This document shows positions 1 through 6,754 of a stretch of DNA of 10,885 nt, piece by piece. Positions within the stretch are counted from its first letter, which is position 1; each line of letters opens with the position of its first letter. The position numbers and the translations under genes are program-made. The notes beneath the pieces were generated by a model. It was not told the origin of the DNA and ran no database searches. It was given only the letters and a program-made list of their open reading frames with translations. Origin of the DNA: JAADHY01 sp964428935 (GTDB lineage Bacteria > Planctomycetota > Planctomycetia > Planctomycetales > Planctomycetaceae); assembly GCA_964428935.1 (NCBI GenBank), contig CAYSAG010000175.1, forward strand, positions 1 through 10,885, written 5' to 3'.

Positions 1-2
1 TC

Positions 3-686
3 GGGATGATCGAATGCCGCGGTTTCACCGCGGTCGTGGAAGGGGCCGACGCGAAGTTCGGCATTAGCCACTTCATTCTGATCAACGGTTTGAACTTTGT
101 TTACGAGCTGGTCGGGGCGTTCGAGACGTACGTGAGTTTGTTGGAGCGGCCGGAGTGGGTGCGGCGGGCCGTGGAATTGGGGCTGGAAGTGAACTTGGCT
201 GTGCAGCGAACTTTCTTCGATTGGGTTCCGACGTTGCGAGGCGGAACGTGCAGCAACATGGTCGAGTGGGTGCCGGGTCGAGTGGTGTCGGAGAGTGTCG
301 ACCCGTTTCACCTGACGTCGGTGGAGTACTTCGAGCAGTGGGGCCGGGAGCCGCTCGAGCGGGTCCTGCAGCACTTCGACGGCGGCGTCGTGCACATTCA
401 CGGCAACGGCCGGCACTTGTTGGAGGCCGTTTCGACGGTGAAAGGCCTGCGGGCTCTGTACTTGGGGGACGACACCGGGTACCCGCCGGCGGTCGAGGTG
501 CTGCCGGAGCTCCAGCGGCGCACGGGCGACGTCCCGCTGGTGGTTTCGGTTTCGTACGAGCGGTTCGTCGAGAAGCTGGCCGGTCGCCAGCTGCCCGGCG
601 GTGTGCTCTACAAGGTCACCGACGTGCCGGACGTCGACACGGCCAACCGACTCATGGAGAAGGTCCGGACGTACCGGGCCGGGTGA
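3..686 (+). CDS. Uroporphyrinogen decarboxylase-like protein (URO-D superfamily), C-terminal part
   Basis: This frame is open to the left edge and the first ATG (position 6) has no ribosome binding site, so I read it as the C-terminal ~227 residues of a gene that starts outside the window. Counting from that ATG, the visible signals are SVDPFHLTSVEYFEQW (97-112), VVHIHGNGRHLLEAV (128-142) with His130, His132 and His137, and LYLGDD (151-156). The HxHGNG strand, followed by a helix and a short acidic loop, resembles the C-terminal TIM-barrel half of the URO-D/MtaA-MtbA superfamily (PF01208). Members are heme-pathway decarboxylases or corrinoid/cobalamin methyltransferases. Divergent paralogues without an assigned substrate are common in planctomycetes and related phyla. 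I infer the divergent type, not HemE, because no typical HemE motif is visible, but the N-terminal half that would decide this is missing. The gene converges on the oxidoreductase gene, with 164 nt between their stops. Confidence 0.6.
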   Translation, partial: GMIECRGFTAVVEGADAKFGISHFILINGLNFVYELVGAFETYVSLLERPEWVRRAVELGLEVNLAVQRTFFDWVPTLRGGTCSNMVEWVPGRVVSESVDPFHLTSVEYFEQWGREPLERVLQHFDGGVVHIHGNGRHLLEAVSTVKGLRALYLGDDTGYPPAVEVLPELQRRTGDVPLVVSVSYERFVEKLAGRQLPGGVLYKVTDVPDVDTANRLMEKVRTYRAG

Positions 687-850
687 GGCTTGAAGAGGCG
701 ACACGCGCTGCAGTGCGAACGCCGGCTCGAACGTGCGCGGCGAGGCGGGTGTGCGTGGAGTCGCCTCACACGGCGACGGTGTGTGCGGTCTTTCGTCGCA
801 CTGCCGAGGAACGGCGTGCCGTCACGGACGCACTGACGCTGCGACGGGTT
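687..850. other. Convergent intergenic region with a short hairpin
   Basis: This gap separates two convergent stop codons. It holds a 6-bp perfect hairpin, GTCGCC at 760-765 and GGCGAC at 772-777 around a TCACAC loop. A second GGCGAC copy at 697-702 could compete for the same arm. No T-tract follows on either strand, so an intrinsic terminator is not well supported. I see no gene here. Confidence 0.4.
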
Positions 851-1930
851 TCAGGCGGCTCGCCAGAGGCCTTTTCGGCGTCGCGGCTCGGTCGACCGCG
901 GAAAGCCCAGCTCGGCGTTCTGTCGGTGCGACTCGACTGCCGACAGCACCGTGTCGGCCAGCTCCACTGCCCGCAGTCCGGCTTCGGCGTCGACCGTCGG
1001 TCGGTCGCCGGTTCGCGCCGCGTGCACGAACTCGCGCAGCTCGGCCGTCAGAGCGTCCTGTTGGGGGACGGGCAGCTGCCGAACTTTCACGAACCGGCCG
1101 AAGAATTGGTCGCGTAGCGTTTGAGCGTCTTCGCCGGCGTCGAGCAATTGCTGCGGAGACTCGAGCCGACGCAGTTCCGTCGTCGGCCGGTACTCGGTCA
1201 CCTGACGCGACTGCAGGTCGGCAAAGACGCACGCGTGCTCGGACCACACGAGCAGCGTTCGGCGCGTGGTCGGGTTGACTCGGCTGGCCGTCAGGTCCGC
1301 CACGCAGCCGTCGTCGAAGTGCAGCCGAGCCTGCACGGCGTCTTCGCGTCGTCCCACCACGCACGTCCCGAAGGCGTCGACGAACTGACACGGTGAAGGC
1401 ACTAGCTCCGAGACCAGGTCCAGGTCGTGAATCATCATGTCGTGAACGACGCTGATGTCGACCGACCGAAAGCTGTACGGGCTCAGCCGTTCTGCGCGGA
1501 CGTACCGCGGCCGCCGACACAGACGCCGGAGGACCTGGAAGGCCGGGTTGAAGCGTTCGACGTGTCCGACCTGCAGCACGGTGTGAGTTCGACGGGCCAG
1601 GAGCAGCAGTTGCTCGGCTTCGTGAGCGGTTGGAGCCAGCGGTTTCTCAACGAAGACGGGAATTCGCCGCATGAGCAGTTCCGACGCCACGGCCAAGTGG
1701 TGCTCGGTGGGCACCACCACGCTGGCCGCGTCGATTCGTTCCAGCACGTCGCGGTAGTCCGTGGTCCAGTCGGTGCCGTGCCGTTCGGCAATGGTGCGGG
1801 CTCGTTGCGGGTTCGTGTCGACAACGGCCACCAGCTCGACGTCGTCCAGGCCGGCCAAAATGCGAGCGTGGTGGCGTCCCAACGCTCCCACACCAATGAC
1901 AGCCATTCGCAACCGTTTCTGTCGACTCAT
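851..1930 (-). CDS. Gfo/Idh/MocA family NAD(P)-dependent oxidoreductase, lpxA-linked (GnnA-like candidate)
   Basis: A 359-residue dehydrogenase of normal family length. The N-terminal Rossmann fold shows GVGALGRHHARIL (13-25, GxGxxGxxH) and a strand ending in Asp38 (VAVVDTN), which favours NAD binding. The family EKP motif is at 95-97, followed by VGHVERFNPA (121-130). The C-terminal sugar-binding half carries VVHDMMIHDLDL (162-173), with the His/Asp pair usual in nucleotide-sugar and inositol dehydrogenases. The ATG at 1930 follows GGAGGG at close spacing and overlaps the lpxA stop (ATGA, 1927-1930), so translation is probably coupled. Known biology: in Acidithiobacillus ferrooxidans and Leptospira a Gfo/Idh enzyme next to lpxA, GnnA, oxidises the 3-position of UDP-GlcNAc, and the transaminase GnnB then makes UDP-GlcNAc3N for amide-linked lipid A. 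The location suggests such a role, but no gnnB is in the window. The family assignment is firm; the substrate is inference. Confidence 0.9.
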   Translation of the reverse strand: MSRQKRLRMAVIGVGALGRHHARILAGLDDVELVAVVDTNPQRARTIAERHGTDWTTDYRDVLERIDAASVVVPTEHHLAVASELLMRRIPVFVEKPLAPTAHEAEQLLLLARRTHTVLQVGHVERFNPAFQVLRRLCRRPRYVRAERLSPYSFRSVDISVVHDMMIHDLDLVSELVPSPCQFVDAFGTCVVGRREDAVQARLHFDDGCVADLTASRVNPTTRRTLLVWSEHACVFADLQSRQVTEYRPTTELRRLESPQQLLDAGEDAQTLRDQFFGRFVKVRQLPVPQQDALTAELREFVHAARTGDRPTVDAEAGLRAVELADTVLSAVESHRQNAELGFPRSTEPRRRKGLWRAA

Positions 1931-2796
1931 GCCGCCCTCCGGTCAAGTTTCGGTTGCTGTCGTTTCGACGGACGGTTGGAGCCGGACGAGCGACCGGCTT
2001 CGCGTGCCCGGCCCGAACGCCCCGCCTGTTGACGCTCGACGAACGAGAACAACTCCTCCACTTCCCACAGCAGCACTCCGTCCAACCGCTCGGCCAGGAT
2101 TCGCCGCGCGTCGGCAACCTTTTTGTGCCGGCGGAAGAGCAGTTTGTAGGCGAACTTAATGGCCGCAATGGTGCCGTGCGACATTCCGTGCCGCTGCAGC
2201 CCCACGACGTTGACGCCGGCAATCTTGGGCCGGTCGCTGCCGACGGCCAGCGTGAAAGGCGGAACGTCCTGCGGAACTCGGCAGCCGCCGCTGACGAAAC
2301 ACAGACGGCCGAGCGTGCAGAAGTGGTGCACGACGGTGTTGCCCGACACAATGGCTCCGTCGTGCACGTGGACGTGCCCGCCCAGCAGCACGCCGTTGAC
2401 CAGAATGACACGGTCGCCAATGCGGCAGTCGTGAGCCACGTGGCAGTTGGCCAGGAAGAGGTTGTCGTTTCCGATTCGCGTGCAGCCGTCCTCCTTGGTG
2501 GAGCCGCGGTTGACGGTGACCCCCTCGCGGAAAACGTTGCCGTCTCCAATGACGAGCGAGGTGGGAGTGCCGTCGTAGGTCACGTCTTGAGGCTCGGCAC
2601 CGACCACGCACTTCGGGAAGAACCGGTTGTTCGCTCCCACCTTCGTCCGCCCGACCAGCGTCACGTGGCTGTCCAGACGGCAGCCCGGGCCGAGCTCCAC
2701 CTCCGGGCCGACCACGCAAAACGGGCCAATGACAACGTCGTCGGCCAGTCGGGCGGCCGGGTGAACGTCGGAGAGAGGAGAGATTCGAGCCGCCAT
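1927..2796 (-). CDS. lpxA: Acyl-ACP--UDP-N-acetylglucosamine O-acyltransferase LpxA
   Basis: First committed-pathway acyltransferase of lipid A synthesis: transfers a 3-hydroxyacyl chain from ACP to the 3-OH of UDP-GlcNAc in the cytoplasm. The 289-residue product has hexapeptide repeats from residue ~5 to ~190, for example IGPFCVVGPEVELG (23-36). It carries the active-site stretch CHVAHDC (118-124), where His122 aligns with catalytic His125 of E. coli, and VVHHFC (155-160). It continues through GGCRVPQDVPPF into the C-terminal helical domain (AIKFAYKLLFR). Gly170 aligns with E. coli Gly173, the acyl-length ruler, which allows a long acyl chain. The open frame extends upstream to 2916, but ATG 2796 matches family N-termini (MAARISPLSDVHP) and has AAGGA just upstream. 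E. coli LpxA has 262 residues. The extra length is a basic tail from ~258 on, whose last codons overlap the oxidoreductase start. It lies 121 nt after lpxC. Confidence 0.96.
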   Translation of the reverse strand: MAARISPLSDVHPAARLADDVVIGPFCVVGPEVELGPGCRLDSHVTLVGRTKVGANNRFFPKCVVGAEPQDVTYDGTPTSLVIGDGNVFREGVTVNRGSTKEDGCTRIGNDNLFLANCHVAHDCRIGDRVILVNGVLLGGHVHVHDGAIVSGNTVVHHFCTLGRLCFVSGGCRVPQDVPPFTLAVGSDRPKIAGVNVVGLQRHGMSHGTIAAIKFAYKLLFRRHKKVADARRILAERLDGVLLWEVEELFSFVERQQAGRSGRAREAGRSSGSNRPSKRQQPKLDRRAA

Positions 2797-2917
2797 TGAG
2801 CGTCCTTGCTCCGTGCGTTGCTTGCCGACTTCTCGTGGTTCCGGTTGCCGTGTGAGCCGCTCGGCCGTTGGCGGGTCCGTGCCGGAGTGTCGGGTTGCTC
2901 CCCGTGCCGCTCGCACG

Positions 2918-3910
2918 CTACGCCGCCGTCCGTCGGCCCTCGTCGTCTTGCGTCGCGACCAGCCTCCGTGCCAGTTCGTGGTTCAGTTCGTGTCCGGACC
3001 GCACGCCGACCACGGCTCCCGTCAGGTCCGCGCCGGTCAAGGCCAGGTCGCCGACGCAGTCGAGCAGCTTGTGCCGGGCGAACTCGTCGTCGGCCCGCAG
3101 TCGGTTGCCAATGATTCGACCGTTCGTGCCGACGACCAGCAGGTCCTTGGGGGTCAGACGTCGGCCGAAGCCACGAGCCCGCAGCGCCGCCACTTCCGAC
3201 TCCAACACGAACGTCCGGGCAAAGGCCAGTTCGCGAACGAACGTTTGCGGGTCCAGTCGCGTGGCGAAAACGTGCGGTGGAATGGGAGCGTCCGGGCCGT
3301 AGTCGAGTTGGTAGCCGAGCACGAGTACGTCGCCGGGGGGCTGTGAAGGCTCACCGGTCGCCGCGTCGGTCGAACAGCACGTCTCGGCCGCAGCGAGCAG
3401 GGCTTTCCGGAGCGGCTCGGGCAGCGGTGCGTCCTCCGACCTCAGACAAGCCTCCGTCGACCCCGCCAGGACCCAGGCGCCGTTCTCGTGCCCGACTTGG
3501 CAGAGCGTCGACAGCCGCAGACAGGGTTTCGCCGCCGACTGTCGACAGACCCCCGCTTCCAGAATGGCTTCGACCACCGGCCGGGCCGACCCGTCCAGCC
3601 CGGGCGGCTCGGGACCGTCAACCTGCACCAAGCAGTTGTCGACCCACAGTCCGGCCAGGGCGGCCAGCACGTGCTCGACCAGCATGACCGTCACGCCGTC
3701 CTGCTTCAGGACGGTTCGTCGTTGCCCGCAGACGGCGTTCTCGATTCTGGCCGCCACGCGAGGTCGGCCGGGCAGGTCCACACGCTCGAACACGACACCG
3801 TGGTTCTCGTCGGCGGGCAACAAGTGGACGCTGACGTCGGCTCCCGTCAAGAAGCCCACTCCGGCCAGCCGAACTTCCTTTTGAAGTGTCTGCTGGTTGC
3901 GAACAAACAT
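2918..3910 (-). CDS. lpxC: UDP-3-O-acyl-N-acetylglucosamine deacetylase LpxC
   Basis: Zinc-dependent deacetylase, the committed step of lipid A synthesis. The 330-residue protein is slightly longer than E. coli LpxC (305) and shows the family landmarks. MLVEHVLAAL (76-85) contains Glu79 and zinc ligand His80. DDEFARHKLLDCVGDL (274-289) contains ligands His280 and Asp284 with Lys281. SGHELNH (305-311) contains His307, matching catalytic His265 of E. coli. VDGPEPPGLDGSARP (97-111) and ARTFVLESEVAALRARGFG (231-249) are further family blocks. It is not fused to FabZ, unlike the bifunctional LpxC-FabZ of Bacteroidetes and Chlorobi. The ATG at 3910 has a moderate AGGTG ribosome binding site about five bases upstream. 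It follows ompH after 117 nt, a gap holding a strong RNA hairpin, and precedes lpxA by 121 nt. Confidence 0.97.
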   Translation of the reverse strand: MFVRNQQTLQKEVRLAGVGFLTGADVSVHLLPADENHGVVFERVDLPGRPRVAARIENAVCGQRRTVLKQDGVTVMLVEHVLAALAGLWVDNCLVQVDGPEPPGLDGSARPVVEAILEAGVCRQSAAKPCLRLSTLCQVGHENGAWVLAGSTEACLRSEDAPLPEPLRKALLAAAETCCSTDAATGEPSQPPGDVLVLGYQLDYGPDAPIPPHVFATRLDPQTFVRELAFARTFVLESEVAALRARGFGRRLTPKDLLVVGTNGRIIGNRLRADDEFARHKLLDCVGDLALTGADLTGAVVGVRSGHELNHELARRLVATQDDEGRRTAA

Positions 3911-3954
3911 GCCTGCACCTGGTCGGAGGGGAAGCTGGTTGTTACACAGAGGGA

Positions 3955-3983
3955 CCGAGCCCGGTCGGAGGGACCGAGCTCGG
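3955..3983 (-). promoter_or_regulatory. Strong intercistronic RNA hairpin between ompH and lpxC
   Basis: In the minus-strand transcript the arms CCGAGCTCGGTC and GACCGGGCTCGG pair over 12 bp (one G.U wobble) around the 5-nt loop CCTCC. No T-tract follows, so this is unlikely to be a complete intrinsic terminator. It sits about 45 nt upstream of the lpxC start. Possible roles are mRNA processing, 3'-end protection of ompH mRNA, or partial attenuation. The structure is seen in the sequence; the function is not known. Confidence 0.5.
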
Positions 3984-4027
3984 CCGTGGCTGTCAGTGCG
4001 TCAGGTCAACAGCGCGGTCCGTTCGGT

Positions 4028-4648
4028 TCACTGCTTCGTGGTAGCGGAGCCCGCTTGAGCTTGTTGGTAGCGACGGTTCAAGTACTCAATGATGGCCGGC
4101 GTAATGTCGTCTTCGGCTCGGTAGTAGACGACCTGACGGTTCAGACCGCGAATGAGCTGTTGGGGGTCGTCGGTGTCGAGCTTGTCGCCGTTGAACCGGA
4201 GCACCAGCGTGTAGTTGTAGTACTCCGCGTACTTCCGAACGACGTCCACCACTTCCAGGTAAATGGTCTTGTAAATGTCGGCCTCTTTCCGAACGAATTC
4301 GCGCTGTTTCTGTTTGCGAAACGTTTCGAATTCCGTGGTCAGCCGCGTCAGCTCTTTCTCCCGCTGAGCGTACTCGGGGCTGTCCTGCTTGAACTGCTTC
4401 ATTTCCTCCTGCAGCTTCGAGATTTTGACGGCCATGGCCTTGGCCTGCTCGTCGGCCTTCTGAATTTCGCTCTTCAAGTCTTCGCGCAGCACGTTGAACT
4501 TGGTGTACTCGCGGAAGACCCGAGCCATGTCAATCAGGCCGACCTTGGCCGGCGGGGAGGACGCCCCGGTCTGCTGCTGGGCCTGGACGGCGGGAACGCA
4601 CACGGCCAACGACACCAACGCGACGAAAGTGACGACCAGCTTCTTCAC
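4028..4648 (-). CDS. OmpH/Skp family periplasmic chaperone
   Basis: A 206-residue Skp/OmpH-type protein. Family members are trimeric periplasmic chaperones that bind unfolded outer-membrane proteins on the way to the BAM complex. A classical signal peptide (MKKLVVTFVALVSLAVCVPA) ends at VQA, with likely cleavage after residue 23. The mature part opens with the family strand KVGLIDMARVFREY (35-48). A long charged coiled coil of Glu, Lys and Gln heptads follows (about 52-125), then the return segment (DIYKTIYLEVVDVVRKYAEY, 124-143) and a C-terminal strand YTLVLRFNG. The start is GTG at 4648, chosen because AAAGGAG lies about ten bases upstream and the signal peptide begins exactly there. It is the first gene of the ompH-lpxC-lpxA-oxidoreductase set, coupling outer-membrane protein assembly with lipid A synthesis as in many Gram-negative bacteria. 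Expression likely starts at a promoter near 4865-4892. Confidence 0.92.
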   Translation of the reverse strand: MKKLVVTFVALVSLAVCVPAVQAQQQTGASSPPAKVGLIDMARVFREYTKFNVLREDLKSEIQKADEQAKAMAVKISKLQEEMKQFKQDSPEYAQREKELTRLTTEFETFRKQKQREFVRKEADIYKTIYLEVVDVVRKYAEYYNYTLVLRFNGDKLDTDDPQQLIRGLNRQVVYYRAEDDITPAIIEYLNRRYQQAQAGSATTKQ

Positions 4649-4813
4649 GGTTCCAGCACTCCTTTGCTAGGGCCTTTGCCTGCCGACCGGCGCTCGTGGT
4701 CGACGCTCGGCTCGGACGAGAGACCGACCGACAGTTGAGTCCGGACACGGTTTGCTTCAGACCTCGCGAGCGGTTGCTCGCAGCTTCCTGTTCCCTTCCG
4801 ACCGCTTCGGCCC

Positions 4814-4837
4814 GCCGCTTCGGCTCTGCCGAGCGGC
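4814..4837 (-). promoter_or_regulatory. Stable leader hairpin with a duplicated arm upstream of ompH
   Basis: GCCGC-T-TCGGC (4814-4824, bulged T) pairs with GCCGAGCGGC (4828-4837) over 10 bp around loop TCT. The left arm is duplicated: CCGCTTCGGC occurs at 4802-4811 and 4815-4824, so the right arm could pair with either copy. It falls in the predicted ompH leader. Function unknown. Confidence 0.4.
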
Positions 4838-4864
4838 ACCGGCGGAAAGCCGCTGAGCGGCCGT

Positions 4865-4892
4865 ATTTTGCACACTACCCCAAATGGGTCAA
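4865..4892 (-). promoter_or_regulatory. Candidate sigma-70-type promoter of the ompH-lpxC-lpxA operon
   Basis: On the minus strand TTGACC (4892-4887) is followed after 16 bases by CAAAAT (4870-4865). That is a 5/6 match to the -35 and a 4/6 match to the -10 consensus. It lies in the only clearly AT-rich patch of the gap. Transcription would start near 4858, giving a structured leader of about 210 nt. Inferred from sequence only. Confidence 0.4.
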
Positions 4893-5048
4893 TACGACCT
4901 GACGTGTGGCTTCCAAGTTTCGACTTCGCCGGCCGAACCGTCCACCCGCGACACGTGTGCGAGCGGCCTGACCACCGACACGGCCCAGCCGGTTCGAGGT
5001 CCGCCGACACCTCGGCCGCTCCCGCCCGAACCCCGGCCGCTGCCGGTC

Positions 5049-5073
5049 GTCCCGCCTGCAGAACAGGCGGAAC
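5049..5073 (-). repeat. 10-bp inverted repeat in the nupC-ompH gap
   Basis: On the minus strand GTTCCGCCTG and CAGGCGGGAC form a 10-bp stem (one G.U pair) around loop TTCTG. Read on the plus strand the same site has an A-C mismatch, so it folds better as minus-strand RNA. No T-tract follows. It could be part of a nupC 3' untranslated region or of an unrecognised RNA. Confidence 0.4.
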
Positions 5074-5470
5074 CACCCGGACAGGCGACGGACGTCCGCC
5101 AGACTGGCCGAGACGGTCACTCAGCTTGGCGACGCGCCTGCGGAAGATGCCCGCCGGGACGGTGGCGGTCTTGAAGGGACCGGCGAAAGTCGCCGTAGGT
5201 CGTTCATTGCAGCAGTCACTGCGAAGTTCACTGGGTGGGAGGTTCTGAAGTGGCTCGAACGGGCGAGTACGAACAGAGTTGTGTGGTTCCACTTTAGAAA
5301 TCGACTGCCGAACAGCCCGCTCTTTACCCAACTCGGTCCGGTTTTGCCGACGGCGCAAGATTTTCGGGCGGCAGCAAAACGTCTCGCGGGCCACCGTCAC
5401 GCCGCGACGCACATGTTCGGACGAGTTTTTTTCAAGGCGACCGCGCTCCGACGTCCACTCAGACGCACGT

Positions 5471-6754
5471 CTACAGCAGCACGCCGGCCACGCAGGCGGT
5501 CATGCAGGCCGCCAGCGTGCCGCCCAACATGGCTCGCAGCCCCAGCCGGGCCAGGTCGCTGCGACGTTCGGGAGCAATTCCGCCAATGCCGCCCAGCTGG
5601 ATGCCAATGCTGCCGAAGTTGGCGAAGCCGCACAGAGCGTAGGTCATGATTGTCCGAGTTCGCTCGGCCAAGTGCACAGGCGAGTCCGGCCGCAGCCACT
5701 CCGCCAGCCTTTGGTACGCGACGAACTCGTTCGCGGCCATTTTGATTCCCATGAGCTGTCCGGCAGCAAAGCAGTCTTTCGGCTCAATGCCCATCAACCA
5801 CGCAATGGGCCAGAACAGGTAGCCCAACAGTTTCGAAAGCGACCACTCCAGGTTCGCTCCCACAACGGCGCCCAGTTGGTGTCCCAACCAGCCCAACGTG
5901 GAGTCGACCAGGGCCAGCAGGGCCAGGAAGGCAATGAGCATGGCCGCCACGTTGATGGACAGCTTCATGCCGTCCAACGCCCCCACGGCCGCTGCGTCAA
6001 TGACGTTGACGGTGGTTTTCTCAATGGTCAGTGTGACCCGTCCCAACGTCTTCGGCTGTTCCACCTCGGGCTGCATGACCTTGGCAATGAGCAGCGCGGC
6101 GGGAGCCGAAATGACCGAGGCGGTCATGAGGTGACCGGCCTCCAGACCCATGGCCACGTAGGCGGCCATGACCCCGCCGGCAATTGTGGCAAATCCACCC
6201 ACCATGACTGCCATGAGCTCCGACTGGGTCATGGCACTCACGTAAGGCCGGACCATGAGCGGCGCTTCGGTTTGACCGACGAAAATGTTCGCCGCGGCCG
6301 ACAAACTTTCCGCTCCCGACGTCCCCAACGTGCGCTGCATGACCCAAGCCGCAGCCCGAACCACCCGCTGCATGATTTCCAGGTGGTACAGGACCGACAT
6401 GAGCGACGAGAAGAACACGATTGTCGGGAGCACGCCGAAAGCGAAGGTTCGGAGGAGTGTCTCTTGCGGCGGGAGCCCGGTCTCTCCGGCTCGGGCGCTG
6501 ACGCCAAAAACGAACAGCGACCCCTCGTCGACGAACGCCAGCAGTCGTTCGAACAGCTCTCCCAAGAAGTCGAAAAACCACCGACCCACCTCGGTCCGCA
6601 GGACCAACAGAGCGAAAGCGAACTGCAGAAGCAACCCGCCGACAATGACTCGCCAACTAACTCGACGCTTGTGACTGCTCATCAGCCATGCCAACAGAAT
6701 CATGACCCACAAGCCGACAAAACTCACAATCCGCTCGCCGACTGTGCTTTCCAT
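5471..6754 (-). CDS. Concentrative nucleoside transporter, NupC/CNT family
   Basis: A 427-residue inner-membrane symporter that brings nucleosides into the cytoplasm using an ion gradient, usually Na+ or H+. CNT landmarks are all present: ANIFVGQTEAPLMVRPY (155-171), whose GQTE corresponds to the nucleoside-binding loop of Vibrio cholerae CNT; GGFATIAGGVMAAYV (186-200); ANEFVAY (341-347) with the conserved Glu; and TYALCGFANFGSIGIQLGGI (371-390) with the Asn/Ser binding pair. Hydrophobic spans run through the whole length (for example 12-25, 38-52, 106-121, 268-284), and length is typical of bacterial NupC. The open frame continues upstream to 6898, but ATG 6754 follows AAGGAG at 7-8 bases and gives the normal N-terminus (MESTVGERIVSFVGLW). 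It seems to be a single-gene unit, 370 nt after the upstream minus-strand gene. Which nucleosides it carries cannot be told from sequence. Confidence 0.95.
   Translation of the reverse strand: MESTVGERIVSFVGLWVMILLAWLMSSHKRRVSWRVIVGGLLLQFAFALLVLRTEVGRWFFDFLGELFERLLAFVDEGSLFVFGVSARAGETGLPPQETLLRTFAFGVLPTIVFFSSLMSVLYHLEIMQRVVRAAAWVMQRTLGTSGAESLSAAANIFVGQTEAPLMVRPYVSAMTQSELMAVMVGGFATIAGGVMAAYVAMGLEAGHLMTASVISAPAALLIAKVMQPEVEQPKTLGRVTLTIEKTTVNVIDAAAVGALDGMKLSINVAAMLIAFLALLALVDSTLGWLGHQLGAVVGANLEWSLSKLLGYLFWPIAWLMGIEPKDCFAAGQLMGIKMAANEFVAYQRLAEWLRPDSPVHLAERTRTIMTYALCGFANFGSIGIQLGGIGGIAPERRSDLARLGLRAMLGGTLAACMTACVAGVLL

Larger units (their letters stand above)
4649..5470. other. 822-nt non-coding region upstream of ompH with several hairpins
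   Basis: I see no convincing gene between the ompH start and the nupC stop. The region holds a candidate ompH promoter (4865-4892). Hairpins likely in the ompH leader are at 4766-4781 (6 bp, 4-nt loop), 4814-4837 (10 bp, one bulged base, loop TCT) and 4849-4861 (5 bp, at the predicted start). Further upstream are a 10-bp hairpin at 5049-5073 and a 6-bp triloop hairpin at 5181-5195. An odd palindrome GCAGTCACTGC lies at 5212-5222. A T7 run around 5425-5431 on the plus strand has no good stem before it. The terminator of nupC, if intrinsic, is not evident. Confidence 0.5.

Noticed and set aside
3488..4738. Plus-strand 416-codon open frame
   Set aside because: It is antisense to lpxC and ompH, both of which have intact family motifs; no ribosome binding site or domain was seen.
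5049..5073. Hairpin as part of an RNase P, tmRNA or SRP RNA
   Set aside because: I looked for their hallmark sequences (such as GGAAAGTCC, or the GGAAGGAAGCAGC-type SRP loop) on both strands of the gap and did not find them.
4645..5412. Minus-strand 255-codon open frame whose TGA overlaps the ompH GTG (GTGA)
   Set aside because: The overlap looks like coupling, but the product is a low-complexity Arg/Ser/Pro/Gly-rich sequence with no domain, its start is GTG without a clear ribosome binding site, ompH has its own AAAGGAG, and the likely ompH promoter lies inside it.
5425..5431. T7 run on the plus strand as an intrinsic terminator
   Set aside because: No stable stem directly precedes it, and no plus-strand gene ends nearby.
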